Shown here: positions 1 through 7,572 of the stretch, piece by piece | Layout: each line of letters begins with the position of its first letter | Numbering within the stretch: the first letter of the stretch is position 1 | From: an uncultured Eubacteriales bacterium | GTDB lineage: Bacteria; Bacillota; Clostridia; Oscillospirales; Oscillospiraceae | Length of the DNA: 33,299 nucleotides | Reading direction: 5' to 3' | NCBI GenBank assembly: GCA_900317425.1 | Contig: ONGR01000021.1 | Coordinates: 1-33,299, forward strand | The notes under the pieces: model-generated | The model's input: only the letters and a program-made list of their open reading frames with translations | What the model was told of the DNA's origin: nothing | Databases searched by the model: none | Translations under genes and position numbers: made by a program

Positions 1-58
1 AAAACTAAAGGGCCTGACACCTGCTCAACACAGATCTCAGACCCTTCTGGTCGCTTAA
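1..58 (+). CDS. IS3-family transposase, C-terminal end only
   Basis: Bases 2-58 in frame encode KLKGLTPAQHRSQTLLVA followed by TAA. The pattern K-x-K-G-L-T-P-x-Q-x-R is the usual extreme C-terminus of IS3-family OrfB transposases, just after the DDE integrase core. The rest of the gene lies upstream of the window. The reading is supported by the IS150-like terminal repeat about 13 bp further on. No catalytic residue is visible in this fragment. Confidence 0.75.
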   Translation, partial: KLKGLTPAQHRSQTLLVA

Positions 59-91
59 TATTATAATATTTTGTCTAACTTTTGGGGTTCA
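1..91 (+). mobile_element. Right end of an IS3-family (IS150-like) insertion sequence
   Basis: The window opens inside an insertion sequence. The last codons of a transposase (stop at 56-58) are followed by a short AT-rich stretch. Then comes a terminal-repeat-like sequence at about 71-91, which read inward on the minus strand begins TGAACCCCAAAAGTTAGACA. Ends of the form TG...CA with an AAAAGTTAGAC core are typical of the IS150 group of IS3 elements. The element end lies about 35 bp beyond the stop codon of the DUF523 gene, so it inserted just downstream of that gene. The other end and any target duplication are outside the window. Confidence 0.75.
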
Positions 92-125
92 CTTCACCTG
101 GAGCCGGGGCGTTTCCCGTTTCTGT

Positions 126-575
126 TCACTTATCTGCGTCCAGATTCTCCAGCAGCTCGCCGATCCGGCTCTCGCCGTAGACGGCGATGCCGTTTTGCGC
201 CAGCAGCTCCGCCATAACGCCCCAGCCGGCCGTCAACGTACCGGAAAAAGTGCCGTCGTAGATCTCCCCGGCGCCGCAGGAGGGGCTGCGCTCCTTCAGA
301 ACGGCGGCCTCACAGTCAAACAGGCGGCACAGTCGCAGAGCCTCCTCGGCGCCCCGGCGGTACTGCTCCGTCACGTCTGCGCCCTCCGCCGTGACCACGC
401 TCCCGCCCCGCCGCTCCGACGGCGTCCGGGGCGTGGGCAAGCCCCCCAACTGCTCCGGACAAACCGGCACCAGCTGATGCCGCTTCGCCAGAGCCGCGGC
501 CAGGGGATGGGCCTTACGCCGCCCGTCGTAGCGGCAGGCCGTACCCAGCAGGCACGCGCTGATCAGGATCTTCAC
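126..575 (-). CDS. DUF523 family protein
   Basis: A 149-residue protein of the DUF523 (YbbK-like) family, whose biochemical role is not established. It starts with the family hallmark K-I-L-I-S-A-C-L-L-G near residues 2-11, followed by a conserved Cys-R-Y-D-G. It carries a central K-E-R-S-P-S-C-G motif; these conserved cysteines look like metal or thiol chemistry sites, which is inference. The start is GTG at 575, chosen because GGAGGT sits just upstream and the family N-terminus begins there; a longer ATG-started frame only extends into the neighbouring gene. It overlaps the stop codon of the upstream Nudix gene, so the two are probably translationally coupled. Confidence 0.85.
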   Translation of the reverse strand: MKILISACLLGTACRYDGRRKAHPLAAALAKRHQLVPVCPEQLGGLPTPRTPSERRGGSVVTAEGADVTEQYRRGAEEALRLCRLFDCEAAVLKERSPSCGAGEIYDGTFSGTLTAGWGVMAELLAQNGIAVYGESRIGELLENLDADK

Positions 576-1051
576 CGTCCCACCTCCAGCTCCTCGCCGT
601 TGAGAACGGCCTGCCGCAGCGTCTCGCCCTCGTAGCGCAGCTTTAGAGAGAAGAAGGGCACGTCCCGGTCTAGCAGATCCAGGAAGATCCGGTCGCCCTC
701 CCAATGGGGCAGGGCCATGAGGTCCGCCTTGCCGATCCATTCCAGCACGCCCTCGTCACACTCCCGGAGCGTCCCCGTATAGCCGGTGGCGGTGAACAGA
801 TGCATATACTCCGTCTCCCACTGGTCGCTGACAAAGGTCACCAGCCCCCGGTAGCGGTATTCCGTCAGCGTCAGGCCGGTCTCCTCCAGGGTCTCCCGGC
901 ACACGCACTCCTCCGGGCTCTCCCCGTCCTCGAATTTTCCGCCGATGCCGATCCACTTGTCGTGGTTGGCATCGTTTTCCTTTTTCACCCGGTGCAGCAT
1001 CAGGTACTGATCCCGGTCGTTTTCAATATAGCACAGCGTGGATTGGATCAT
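572..1051 (-). CDS. Nudix hydrolase, MutT/8-oxo-dGTP diphosphatase type
   Basis: A 159-residue Nudix protein. The Nudix box G-x5-E-x7-R-E-x2-E-E-x-G is complete at about residues 38-60 (Gly38, Glu44, Arg52, Glu53, Glu56, Glu57, Gly59), so the Mg-binding catalytic helix is intact. The N-terminal strand (L-C-Y-I-E ... Y-L-M-L-H-R) and length match the 8-oxo-dGTP diphosphatase-like group that hydrolyses oxidised purine nucleoside triphosphates. The exact substrate cannot be read from the sequence. It lies first in a two-gene unit with the DUF523 gene, whose GTG start overlaps its stop codon. Confidence 0.88.
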   Translation of the reverse strand: MIQSTLCYIENDRDQYLMLHRVKKENDANHDKWIGIGGKFEDGESPEECVCRETLEETGLTLTEYRYRGLVTFVSDQWETEYMHLFTATGYTGTLRECDEGVLEWIGKADLMALPHWEGDRIFLDLLDRDVPFFSLKLRYEGETLRQAVLNGEELEVGR

Positions 1052-1202
1052 GTCCGCTCCTCCTCTCGTTCTGAAGAGAATTATACCCGCGGTTTCCGAA
1101 GCCGTAAAGAGTCTTTTCCGCCGCGAAGCAGTTTTCCTTTCTTTTTTCGCGGTTTTGTGCTACACTTTTCCGGAAGAGTCCCACACCGTAAAGGAGATCA
1201 CC

Positions 1203-1421
1203 ATGATGGAACCCATCCGCCCCGGCCGCTACCGCCACTTCAAGGGAAACGAATACCGCGTCATCGGCACCGCCCGCCACAGCGAAACGCTGGAGGAGCT
1301 GGTGGTCTACCAGGCCCTCTACGGTGAGGGCGGTCTCTGGGTGCGTCCCGCCTCCATGTGGAGCGAGATCGTGGACCGGAACGGCTATCACGGGCCCCGG
1401 TTCGTCTATATCGGAGAGTGA
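1203..1421 (+). CDS. DUF1653 domain protein
   Basis: A 72-residue protein consisting of one DUF1653 domain: P-G-x-Y-x-H-F-K-G-N-E-Y near the start, then E-x-L-V-V-Y-Q-A-L-Y-G and a closing W-V-R-P near residues 47-50. The function of this small family is unknown. Two ATGs lie in tandem at 1203 and 1206, preceded by AAGGAG at about 1191-1196. The first ATG is annotated; the second is equally possible. It is two bases upstream of the YgjP-like gene, so the two are probably co-transcribed. Confidence 0.85.
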   Translation: MMEPIRPGRYRHFKGNEYRVIGTARHSETLEELVVYQALYGEGGLWVRPASMWSEIVDRNGYHGPRFVYIGE

Positions 1422-1423
1422 CT

Positions 1424-1936
1424 ATGGATTATACCGTCGTTCGTTCCCGCCGCCGCACCATGGCTCTGGAGATCACCCGGGATGCCCGGGTGCTGGTCCG
1501 GGCCCCCTATCGGACCGCCGATGCGGCCATCCGCCGCTTTGTGGACGCCCATCAGCAGTGGATCGACACCCACCTGACACGGCGGCAGGACTATCTGGCC
1601 TCCCACCCCGCCCCCACGGAGGCGGAGATCGCCGCCCTGCGTGAGCGGGCCAAGACGTACCTCCCCGGCCGGGTGGCGTTCTGGGCAGAGCGTATGGGGG
1701 TCGCCCCCTCCGGCGTGAAGATCACCTCCGCCCGCACCCGTTTCGGCAGCTGCTCCGGCAAGAACAGCCTCTGCTTCTCCCTCTATCTCATGCAGTATCC
1801 GCCCGAGGCCGTGGACTACGTGGTGGTCCATGAGCTGGCCCATATCCGCCACAAAAACCACGGCCCCGCCTTCTACGCCGAGGTATCCCGCTACCTGCCG
1901 GATTACCGCCAACGGCAGGCTCTCCTCCGGAATTAA
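1424..1936 (+). CDS. YgjP-like zinc metallohydrolase (SprT/M48-like)
   Basis: A 170-residue YgjP-type (DUF45) protein. The C-terminal half holds V-V-H-E-L-A-H-I-R-H-K-N-H-G-P-x-F, that is an HExxH zinc site plus the third histidine in the N-H-G-P-x-F segment. The upstream T-R-F-G-S-C-S segment resembles the conserved R-W-G-S-C motif of the family. Members are usually annotated as metal-dependent hydrolases or metallopeptidases, and the true substrate is uncertain. The ATG at 1424 follows the DUF1653 stop by two bases. The upstream gene's own coding end (G-E-S near 1412) provides a GGAGAG ribosome site. A terminator follows at 1982-2019. Confidence 0.88.
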   Translation: MDYTVVRSRRRTMALEITRDARVLVRAPYRTADAAIRRFVDAHQQWIDTHLTRRQDYLASHPAPTEAEIAALRERAKTYLPGRVAFWAERMGVAPSGVKITSARTRFGSCSGKNSLCFSLYLMQYPPEAVDYVVVHELAHIRHKNHGPAFYAEVSRYLPDYRQRQALLRN

Positions 1937-1981
1937 CCCCTTATATTGTTTATTTAGCTTATTATCTTGTATCTTCTGTTC

Positions 1982-2019
1982 AAAAAAGCAGACCGTCCGC
2001 CTTGGACGGTCTGCTTTTT
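1982..2019. terminator. Bidirectional rho-independent terminator
   Basis: A near-perfect inverted repeat, AAAAGCAGACCGTCC, a 5-base loop, then GGACGGTCTGCTTTTT. It has A and T tracts on both sides, so it can terminate transcription of the YgjP-like gene from the left and of arsR from the right. Confidence 0.9.
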
Positions 2020-2042
2020 GATTCCGATTGAAACCGCTAGGA

Positions 2043-2381
2043 TCACTCCTCGATGTGCTCCTTGCCCATGGCGATGATGGTCTTCACGTGGTCATCCGCC
2101 AGGAAATAGATCATCTGCTTGCCCTCCCGGCGGCAGCCGATGAGCTTGGCGGTTTTCAGCAGCTTCAGCTGGTGGGAGATAGCCGACTGATTCATCTCCA
2201 GATCCTCGCAGATCTCCGTCACGTTTTTCTCCCCGCCTGTGAGGTCGTAGAGGATCTTGATGCGAGTGGAGTCGCCGAACATCTTGAACAACTCCGCCAG
2301 ATCGCTGAGTTCGTCCTCCCCGATACAGGACAGGGGATGTCCCTCCGCGGGCAGTCCGTCCGTTGCGTATTGATTTGCCAT
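2043..2381 (-). CDS. ArsR/SmtB-family metal-sensing repressor with an alpha-5 zinc site
   Basis: A 112-residue winged-helix repressor. The recognition region lies at about residues 55-80 (V-T-E-I-C-E-D-L-E-M-N-Q-S-A-I-S-H-Q-L), followed by a wing. The C-terminal helix carries Asp96, His98, His109 and Glu112. These offsets of 0, 2, 13 and 16 are the alpha-5 zinc site spacing known from SmtB and CzrA; the ELCVC-type arsenic or cadmium site of alpha-3 is absent. It is therefore probably a Zn(II) or Co(II)-type sensor that leaves DNA on metal binding. The gene has its own promoter and operator directly upstream and is followed by a terminator. No metal transporter adjoins it, so its targets besides itself must be elsewhere. 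Confidence 0.88.
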   Translation of the reverse strand: MANQYATDGLPAEGHPLSCIGEDELSDLAELFKMFGDSTRIKILYDLTGGEKNVTEICEDLEMNQSAISHQLKLLKTAKLIGCRREGKQMIYFLADDHVKTIIAMGKEHIEE

Positions 2382-2395
2382 GTGCTCACCTCCCG

Positions 2396-2419
2396 ACAGA
2401 TGAATCTGTGTTCATGTGT
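2396..2419. promoter_or_regulatory. SmtB/ArsR-type operator
   Basis: An imperfect 12-12 inverted repeat centred on ATGAA-N6-TTCAT (core TGAATCTGTGTTCA at 2401-2414). TGAA-N6-TTCA is the classical half-site arrangement of SmtB/CzrA operators. It lies between the -10 box and the ribosome site of the arsR gene, where bound repressor would block transcription; autoregulation is inferred. Confidence 0.75.
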
Positions 2420-2420
2420 T

Positions 2421-2449
2421 ATCTTATCGAATTGTTCCCGGCTTGTCAA
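2421..2449 (-). promoter_or_regulatory. Promoter of the arsR-type gene
   Basis: On the minus strand TTGACA (2449-2444), a 17-bp spacer and TAAGAT (2426-2421). The -35 box overlaps the last codons and stop of mog, showing that arsR is independently transcribed although it follows the Mo operon closely. Confidence 0.8.
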
Positions 2450-2940
2450 TCCCGGATGGCGGCGCAGTCCATGGGCTTGCCCCGCAGCATGGTCAGGCCG
2501 TGATCCAGGGCAGGCAGCACCGCCTCCAGGTTCTCCCGGGCCGCCTTGGGACTGCCGGGCAGATTGATGATGAGGCTCCGGTCCCGGATCCCCGCCGCCG
2601 CCCGGGACAGCATACCCCGGGGGGTGACGGCCATAGACGCGGACCGCATGGCCTCGGGGATCCCCGGCGTCAGCTTCCGGCACACGGCAACGGTGGCCTC
2701 CGGCGTCACGTCCCGAGGCGCAAAGCCGGTGCCGCCGGTGGTCACCACCAGCGCCACGTCCGCCTCCGCAGCGGCTATCAGCGCCTCCTCGATTTTGGGC
2801 TGTTCGTCCGGCACGATCACCACGCCGTCCACCTCATACCCGGCCTCTTCCAGAATCTGCCGCACCAGCGGGCCGCCGGCGTCGGGGCGCTCGCCCCGGT
2901 AGCTGCGGTCGCTGACGGTGATCACTCTCGCTGTAAACAT
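2446..2940 (-). CDS. mog: Molybdopterin adenylyltransferase-like protein (MogA/MoaB family)
   Basis: A 164-residue MoCF-biosynthesis domain protein. It shows the start V-I-T-V-S-D-R-S, the substrate loop T-T-G-G-T-G-F-A-P-R-D-V-T-P-E-A at about residues 67-82, and G-S-P-K-A-A-R-E-N-L near the C-terminus. Family members adenylylate molybdopterin so that molybdate can be inserted by MoeA. Mog and MoaB cannot be separated reliably by eye. ATG 2940 was chosen because the family N-terminus starts there and a GAGGAAAA ribosome site precedes it. It is the last gene of the mod-moa operon, 11 bp after the moeA-like gene. Confidence 0.88.
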   Translation of the reverse strand: MFTARVITVSDRSYRGERPDAGGPLVRQILEEAGYEVDGVVIVPDEQPKIEEALIAAAEADVALVVTTGGTGFAPRDVTPEATVAVCRKLTPGIPEAMRSASMAVTPRGMLSRAAAGIRDRSLIINLPGSPKAARENLEAVLPALDHGLTMLRGKPMDCAAIRD

Positions 2941-2951
2941 GACGCTTTTCC

Positions 2952-3971
2952 TCACTTTCCAAAGGGGCAGACGGGGTAGTGACACGCCTCGCAGCCCAGG
3001 CACAGGCCACCCTCGCCCATGTCCACGAAGTCGTCCCGGGTCATCTCCACGCCGGCGGCGATCCGGGGCAGGGCCAGATCAAAGATGGTGGCCTTGGCAT
3101 ACATGACGCAGCCGGGCAGGCCCATGACAGGCATGCCGTCCTCATAGTAACCCAGCAGGAACATGGCGCCCGGCAGCACCGGCGCGCCGTAGGTGACGAT
3201 CTGGGCCCCGCTTCTTCTGATGGCGCCGGGGGTGTTGTCGTCCGGGTCCACGCTCATGCCGCCGGTGCAGAGGATCAGCTCCACGTCCTTTGTCCGCATT
3301 TCGGTGATGGCGGCGCGGATGTTCTCCAGCCCGTCGTCCACGGTGACGTGCTCCGTCATCTCAATGCCGTATGTGTTCAGCTTTTTCACCACGGCGGGGG
3401 TAAAGGCATCCTGGATGCGGCCGTGGAACACCTCGCTGCCGGTGGTGATGACGCCGGCCTTCTTCAATTTGTAAGGCAACAGCTCCAGAATGGGCTTGTC
3501 CCCCACCGCCTTCTCGGCGGCGATCAGTTTTTGTTCGTCGATGACCAGGGGGATGCAGCGGGTGCCGCACAGCTTGTCACCGGGGCGGACGGGCACGTTG
3601 CCGTGGCGGGTGGCGATCATCAGCTCGTCGATGGCGTTCACCGCCCGCAGCCGCTTGCTGTCCACCCGGAACAGGCCCGGGATCTCCGCCTTCAGCTCGA
3701 TCTTGCCCTCCTTGACGGGGGTGGCGATCATGTGCTGGTTGCGGCACAGGGCCGCCAGCCGCTCCGCTGCCTCGTTCTCGTGGAGCATGCCCTCGGTCTT
3801 CTCCCAGACGTACAGGTTCTCCTTGCCCATGGCCAGCAGCACCGGCACGTCCTCCGCCGTGACGATATGTCCCTTGCGGAACCGGGCGTCCTTATACTGG
3901 CCGGGGATGATCTGTGTCATGTCGTGGCACAGCACGTGACCCACGGCCTCCTCCGTTTGGATGAGTTTCAT
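2952..3971 (-). CDS. MoeA-like molybdopterin-binding protein with Cys-rich tail
   Basis: A 339-residue molybdopterin-binding protein. The N-terminal part ([14 protein letters not shown] ... G-Q-Y-K-D-A-R-F-R-K-G-H) is of the MoeA-like type found in clostridial Mo-hydroxylase clusters and shorter than classical MoeA. The second half is a MoCF domain with G-V-I-T-T-G-S-E-V-F, C-T-G-G-M-S-V-D-P-D-D-N-T-P and G-L-P-G-C-V-M. The last 20 residues hold a C-x2-C-x2-C-x4-C cluster, which suggests bound metal or Fe-S. Likely role: molybdate insertion into adenylylated molybdopterin, or a hydroxylase-specific variant step. Its ATG overlaps the stop codon of the MOSC gene (ATGA). Confidence 0.85.
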   Translation of the reverse strand: MKLIQTEEAVGHVLCHDMTQIIPGQYKDARFRKGHIVTAEDVPVLLAMGKENLYVWEKTEGMLHENEAAERLAALCRNQHMIATPVKEGKIELKAEIPGLFRVDSKRLRAVNAIDELMIATRHGNVPVRPGDKLCGTRCIPLVIDEQKLIAAEKAVGDKPILELLPYKLKKAGVITTGSEVFHGRIQDAFTPAVVKKLNTYGIEMTEHVTVDDGLENIRAAITEMRTKDVELILCTGGMSVDPDDNTPGAIRRSGAQIVTYGAPVLPGAMFLLGYYEDGMPVMGLPGCVMYAKATIFDLALPRIAAGVEMTRDDFVDMGEGGLCLGCEACHYPVCPFGK

Positions 3972-4408
3972 TTTGCCGCCTCCTCGATGGTGATCTCGTC
4001 GCCGCGCTGGATGCGACCCTCCTCCAGCACCACGGCAAAGATGCCCTCGGTGGGCATGACGCATTTGCCGGTGGTCTGCTTGATGGCGCAGTCGCTGTGG
4101 CACTCCTTGCCGATCTGAGTCACCTCCAGCAGGGTTTGGCCCACACGGAGCCGGGTGCCGATGGGCAGGGTCTTCAGCTCGATGCCACGGGTGAGAATGT
4201 TCTCGGCAAAGGCGCCGGCCTCCAGCGTCAGGCCCATGGCGCGCATGGTATCCACGCTCTCGTCAGCCAGGAGGCTGATCTGGCGGTGCCAGTCCCCGGC
4301 GTGGGCGTCCCCCACGATGCCGTGGTGCTGCCTCACGTCGATATAGGGCACCGGGTGCTTTACCACACCCTTCTTCTCGCTGATACAGACAGCTATCACT
4401 CTTGCCAT
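3968..4408 (-). CDS. MOSC domain protein
   Basis: A single MOSC domain of 146 residues. Characteristic segments are [18 protein letters not shown] near residues 30-47, [10 protein letters not shown], and G-K-E-C-H-S-D-C. The last contains the conserved cysteine region that in MOSC proteins is thought to handle sulfur for molybdenum cofactor sulfuration. In this context it probably supplies the terminal sulfido ligand needed by xanthine-dehydrogenase-type enzymes; that is inference. ATG 4408 lies inside the end of moaC (13-bp overlap), and its stop overlaps the moeA-like start. Confidence 0.88.
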   Translation of the reverse strand: MARVIAVCISEKKGVVKHPVPYIDVRQHHGIVGDAHAGDWHRQISLLADESVDTMRAMGLTLEAGAFAENILTRGIELKTLPIGTRLRVGQTLLEVTQIGKECHSDCAIKQTTGKCVMPTEGIFAVVLEEGRIQRGDEITIEEAAK

Positions 4409-4881
4409 ACGATATCCTCCCTTCGGAACGTGCCGCTTTTGCCGCCGGTCTTTTCCAGCAGGCGCACGTCGGTGATCTCCATATCCTTCTGCAAAGCCTT
4501 GCACATGTCGTAGACGGTCAGCGCCGCCACGGAGGCCGCCGTCATGGCCTCCATCTCCACCCCGGTCTCCCCCTTGCAGCGGGCGGTGGCCAGGATGTCC
4601 ACCCGATCCTCCTTCAGCGCAAAGCGGATGTCCACCCCTGTCAGGGCGATGGGATGGCACATGGGGATCAGATCCCCCGTCCGCTTGGCGGCCATGATGC
4701 CCGCCACCTGGGCCACCGCCAGCACGTCGCCCTTGCTGACGCCGCCGGTGCGGATGGCCTCCGCCGTCTCCGGCGCCATTTTGACGCTGGCCATGGCGGT
4801 GGCGGTGCGCTCCGTGGGCACTTTGCCCGTCACGTCCACCATCCGAGCCCGGCCCTGTTCATTGAAATGGGTAAAGTCCAT
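4396..4881 (-). CDS. moaC: Cyclic pyranopterin monophosphate synthase MoaC
   Basis: A 161-residue MoaC. It begins with the conserved M-V-D-V-T-G-K and carries I-P-M-C-H-P-I-A-L at about residues 72-80 and [12 protein letters not shown] near residue 110. The conserved active-site region is intact. With MoaA it converts GTP to cyclic pyranopterin monophosphate, the first stage of molybdenum cofactor synthesis. The ribosome site GGAGG is embedded in the end of moaA, four bases upstream, so the genes are coupled. Confidence 0.95.
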   Translation of the reverse strand: MDFTHFNEQGRARMVDVTGKVPTERTATAMASVKMAPETAEAIRTGGVSKGDVLAVAQVAGIMAAKRTGDLIPMCHPIALTGVDIRFALKEDRVDILATARCKGETGVEMEAMTAASVAALTVYDMCKALQKDMEITDVRLLEKTGGKSGTFRREDIVWQE

Positions 4882-4885
4882 GGCC

Positions 4886-5833
4886 TTATCCTCCGATCTC
4901 GTTCATATTTCTGGTGCTACGGCTGAGATGCTCCTCCGCCAGATGGTGCCGCTCCGGCTTTTCAGCCACGGCCTCCCGGATCGCCCGCTCCAGATCCGCT
5001 CCCGACAGCCCCCGCAGGGGGATCTCCCGGGCAGAGTGAAGGCAGGGCTTCAGCCTGCCGTCCGCCGTGATGCGGATGCGGTTGCAGCGATCACAGAAGC
5101 AGTGGCTCACGGGCCGGATCAGGCCCACCGTCCCGGCCCAGCCGGGCACCTGATAGACCTCCGCCACGCCATCCGTGCGCACCAATTGCAGCGCCGGCAC
5201 CTTCTCCAGCACCGTGTCAGCGCCGATAAACCGCTCTTTTGGCCAGTCGGCGCAGGGGCCCATGGGCATCAGCTCGATGAACCGCACGCCGATCGCTTTT
5301 TCTCTGGTCAACCCCACCAGAGTGGGGATCTCGTCGTCGTTGATGCCGCTCAGCAGCACCGTATTGATCTTGGTCCGGACAAACCCGGCGTCCTCCGCCG
5401 CCCGGAGGCCCTCCAATACGTCTTTCAGCTCGCCCCGCCGGGTGACGGCGCGGAACCGCTCCTCGTCCAGCGTGTCCAGGCTGATGTTCAGCCGGTCCAC
5501 CCCGGCGGTCTTCAGATCCGCCGCCATTCCGGGCAGCAGGGAGCCGTTGGTGGTAAGGGTCAGTTCCTCCAGACCCTCCAGCCCGCGGAGCTGACGGCAC
5601 AGCTCCAGGATCCCCCGGCGCACCAGGGGCTCGCCGCCGGTGAGCCGGATCTTCCGCACGCCGCAGGCCACGGCGGCCCGGCCCATCTCCGCCAGTTCCT
5701 CGATGGACAGGATCTCCCGGTGATCCTTCTTGCAGACGCCGTCCTCGCCCATGCAGTAGATGCAGCGGTAGTTGCACAAATCCGTCACCGACAGGCGCAG
5801 ATAGTCAATGGTCCTCCCTGTCTTGTCCCGCAT
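4886..5833 (-). CDS. moaA: GTP 3',8-cyclase MoaA (radical SAM)
   Basis: A 315-residue radical SAM enzyme that cyclises GTP in the first step of molybdenum cofactor synthesis. The N-terminal 4Fe-4S motif C-x3-C-x2-C is at Cys20, Cys24 and Cys27, followed by [10 protein letters not shown]. The second cluster motif, C-x2-C-x13-C, is present near the C-terminus (C-F-C-D-R-C-N-R ... L-K-P-C-L). The protein ends in the conserved N-E-I-G-G tail whose Gly-Gly is needed for catalysis. ATG 5833 overlaps the modC stop (TGATG) and has GGAGG nine bases upstream. Confidence 0.95.
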   Translation of the reverse strand: MRDKTGRTIDYLRLSVTDLCNYRCIYCMGEDGVCKKDHREILSIEELAEMGRAAVACGVRKIRLTGGEPLVRRGILELCRQLRGLEGLEELTLTTNGSLLPGMAADLKTAGVDRLNISLDTLDEERFRAVTRRGELKDVLEGLRAAEDAGFVRTKINTVLLSGINDDEIPTLVGLTREKAIGVRFIELMPMGPCADWPKERFIGADTVLEKVPALQLVRTDGVAEVYQVPGWAGTVGLIRPVSHCFCDRCNRIRITADGRLKPCLHSAREIPLRGLSGADLERAIREAVAEKPERHHLAEEHLSRSTRNMNEIGG

Positions 5834-6891
5834 CACAAACCGCCTCCTGTCAATGCCATCACCTGCTCCGGTGAGACGTGGACGGTCAGCTTGTCCGGGT
5901 TTCCCAAAGCCGCCCAGTCCGACTTGTCCAGTTCCAGCCGCAGCAGGGCTTTTCCCTTTTCGCCGCCCGGCGTGGCCAGCATCACTACCGTAGAGAAGGC
6001 GTCCTCGATCACCCGCACCACGGTGCAGGGAATGTCGTTCTCTTCCGACCCGCCCGGCACAAGGTGGTGGGCCCGAACGCCCACCGCCGTCACGTTCTCC
6101 GGCACTTCCGCCGCCGTGCGGAGCACCACGACCCAGTCGATACAGCGGACGGCATGCTCGTCCAATCGCTCCGCCCGGGAATAGTTCTTGCACCCGGAGA
6201 GCAGGGCGGCGCTGACGGTGCCCGGCGACTCCATCAGACGGCGCACCGTCTCCCGGGGCTCGGATTTTCCCTCCGTCAGCACGCACACGGACTGACACAG
6301 GCGGAACACCTCGTCCCGGTTATGGCTGACGAACACCACGTCGCCGCCAAAGTCCTGCAGCGTATCCATCAGTTCCAGCTCCAGCTGCCACTTCAGGTAG
6401 CTGTCCAGCGCGGAAAAGGGCTCGTCCAGCAGCAAGATCTCCGGATCCCCGGCCAGGATCCGGGCCAGGGCCAGCCGCTGCTGCTGTCCGCCGGAGAGCT
6501 GATGGGGCCGGTGCTTCTCCAGTCCCTCCAGCCGGAAGGCCCGGATCTGCTCCGCCACCGCCGTCTGCCGCTCCCTGGGCGGCAGATGCCTCGCTCCGGC
6601 GGCGATGTTCTCCGCCACCGTCATATGGGGAAACAGGGCGTAATTCTGGAAGAGATACCCCACTCGCCGCTTCTGGGGAGGCAGGTCGATGTGCTTTTCA
6701 CTGTCGAACAGCACCCGTCCGTTCAGCACGATGCGGCCGCTGTCGGGCTTTTCCACCCCGGCGATGCACTTGAGCGTCATGCTCTTGCCGCAGCCGGAGG
6801 CGCCCAGCAGAGCCAGCACGCCGCCCTCCGTCTCGAAGCTCACGTCCAGCCGGAAGCTGCCCAGCTTCTTCTGTATGTTCACCTGCAGCAC
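5833..6891 (-). CDS. modC: Molybdate ABC transporter ATP-binding protein ModC
   Basis: A 352-residue ABC ATPase. Walker A G-A-S-G-C-G-K-S is at residues 30-37, the signature L-S-G-G-Q-Q-Q-R follows, then Walker B I-L-L-L-D-E-P-F-S-A-L-D and the switch histidine in F-V-S-H-N-R. A C-terminal region of about 100 residues with the pattern V-G-V-R-A-H-H-L is a TOBE/MOP-like domain as in ModC. It energises molybdate import through ModB. It is four bases downstream of modB and overlaps moaA by one base. A sulfate or tungstate specificity cannot be fully excluded, but the operon favours molybdate. Confidence 0.92.
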   Translation of the reverse strand: MLQVNIQKKLGSFRLDVSFETEGGVLALLGASGCGKSMTLKCIAGVEKPDSGRIVLNGRVLFDSEKHIDLPPQKRRVGYLFQNYALFPHMTVAENIAAGARHLPPRERQTAVAEQIRAFRLEGLEKHRPHQLSGGQQQRLALARILAGDPEILLLDEPFSALDSYLKWQLELELMDTLQDFGGDVVFVSHNRDEVFRLCQSVCVLTEGKSEPRETVRRLMESPGTVSAALLSGCKNYSRAERLDEHAVRCIDWVVVLRTAAEVPENVTAVGVRAHHLVPGGSEENDIPCTVVRVIEDAFSTVVMLATPGGEKGKALLRLELDKSDWAALGNPDKLTVHVSPEQVMALTGGGL

Positions 6892-6895
6892 GGGC

Positions 6896-7549
6896 TCACC
6901 TCCTCCGCTCCAGCAGATTCACCGCCAGCAGCACCACCGCCGAGATGGCGATGTTCACCAGCACCCACCGGAGGGCCAGGGCGTCGTTGCCGATGCGCCA
7001 GAGCTGATAGACCTCCGTGGCCACGGTGGCTGTCCGGCCCGGGGTATAGCCCGCCACCATGCTGGTGGCGCCGTATTCGCCGATGGCCCGGGCAAAGGAC
7101 AGCACCGCCCCGGCGATGATCCCCTGCCGGCAGCAGGGCATGCGGATCCGCCAGAAAATGTACGTATTGCTGAGGCCCAGGGTCTTTCCCGCCCGGGCCA
7201 GATCCTCGTCGAAGCTCTCGAAGGCGCCTCGGGCGGTGCGGTACATCAGGGGAAACACCACCACCGTCACGGCGAACACCGCCGACCACCACTGCATGGT
7301 GAGCCGGGTGCCGAAGGTCTCCAGCACCCAGGCGCCGACGGTACGCCGCGGCCCAAGCAGACACAGCAGCAGATAACCCACCACCGTGGGCGGCAGCACC
7401 AGCGGCAGCGTCAGCACCACGTCCAGCACGCCCTTCAGGACTCGGGGCAGCTTGGCGATATAGTACGCCGCGGCAATGCCGGCGAAGAACACGACCGCCG
7501 CCGAGATCACCGCGATACGCAGGGAGTTTAAGAGGGGATACCAGTCCAT
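6896..7549 (-). CDS. modB: Molybdate ABC transporter permease ModB
   Basis: A 217-residue membrane permease with about five hydrophobic segments. The cytoplasmic coupling (EAA) loop reads A-G-K-T-L-G-L-S-N-T-Y-I-F-W-R-I-R-M-P, and F-A-R-A-I-G-E-Y-G-A-T follows as in ModB proteins. It forms the membrane channel for molybdate entering from ModA. The start ATG 7549 is 23 bp after modA; the L-P-L-V-L-P-P-T-V-V-G-Y-L-L segment is typical of ModB. Confidence 0.93.
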   Translation of the reverse strand: MDWYPLLNSLRIAVISAAVVFFAGIAAAYYIAKLPRVLKGVLDVVLTLPLVLPPTVVGYLLLCLLGPRRTVGAWVLETFGTRLTMQWWSAVFAVTVVVFPLMYRTARGAFESFDEDLARAGKTLGLSNTYIFWRIRMPCCRQGIIAGAVLSFARAIGEYGATSMVAGYTPGRTATVATEVYQLWRIGNDALALRWVLVNIAISAVVLLAVNLLERRR

Positions 7550-7572
7550 GGCGCTCTCCTTCTGTTCAACGT

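Noticed and set aside
572-740. Longer 204-residue form of the DUF523 protein
   Set aside because: The extra 55 residues only translate the other frame of the Nudix gene and precede a well-placed GGAGGT and GTG at the family N-terminus.
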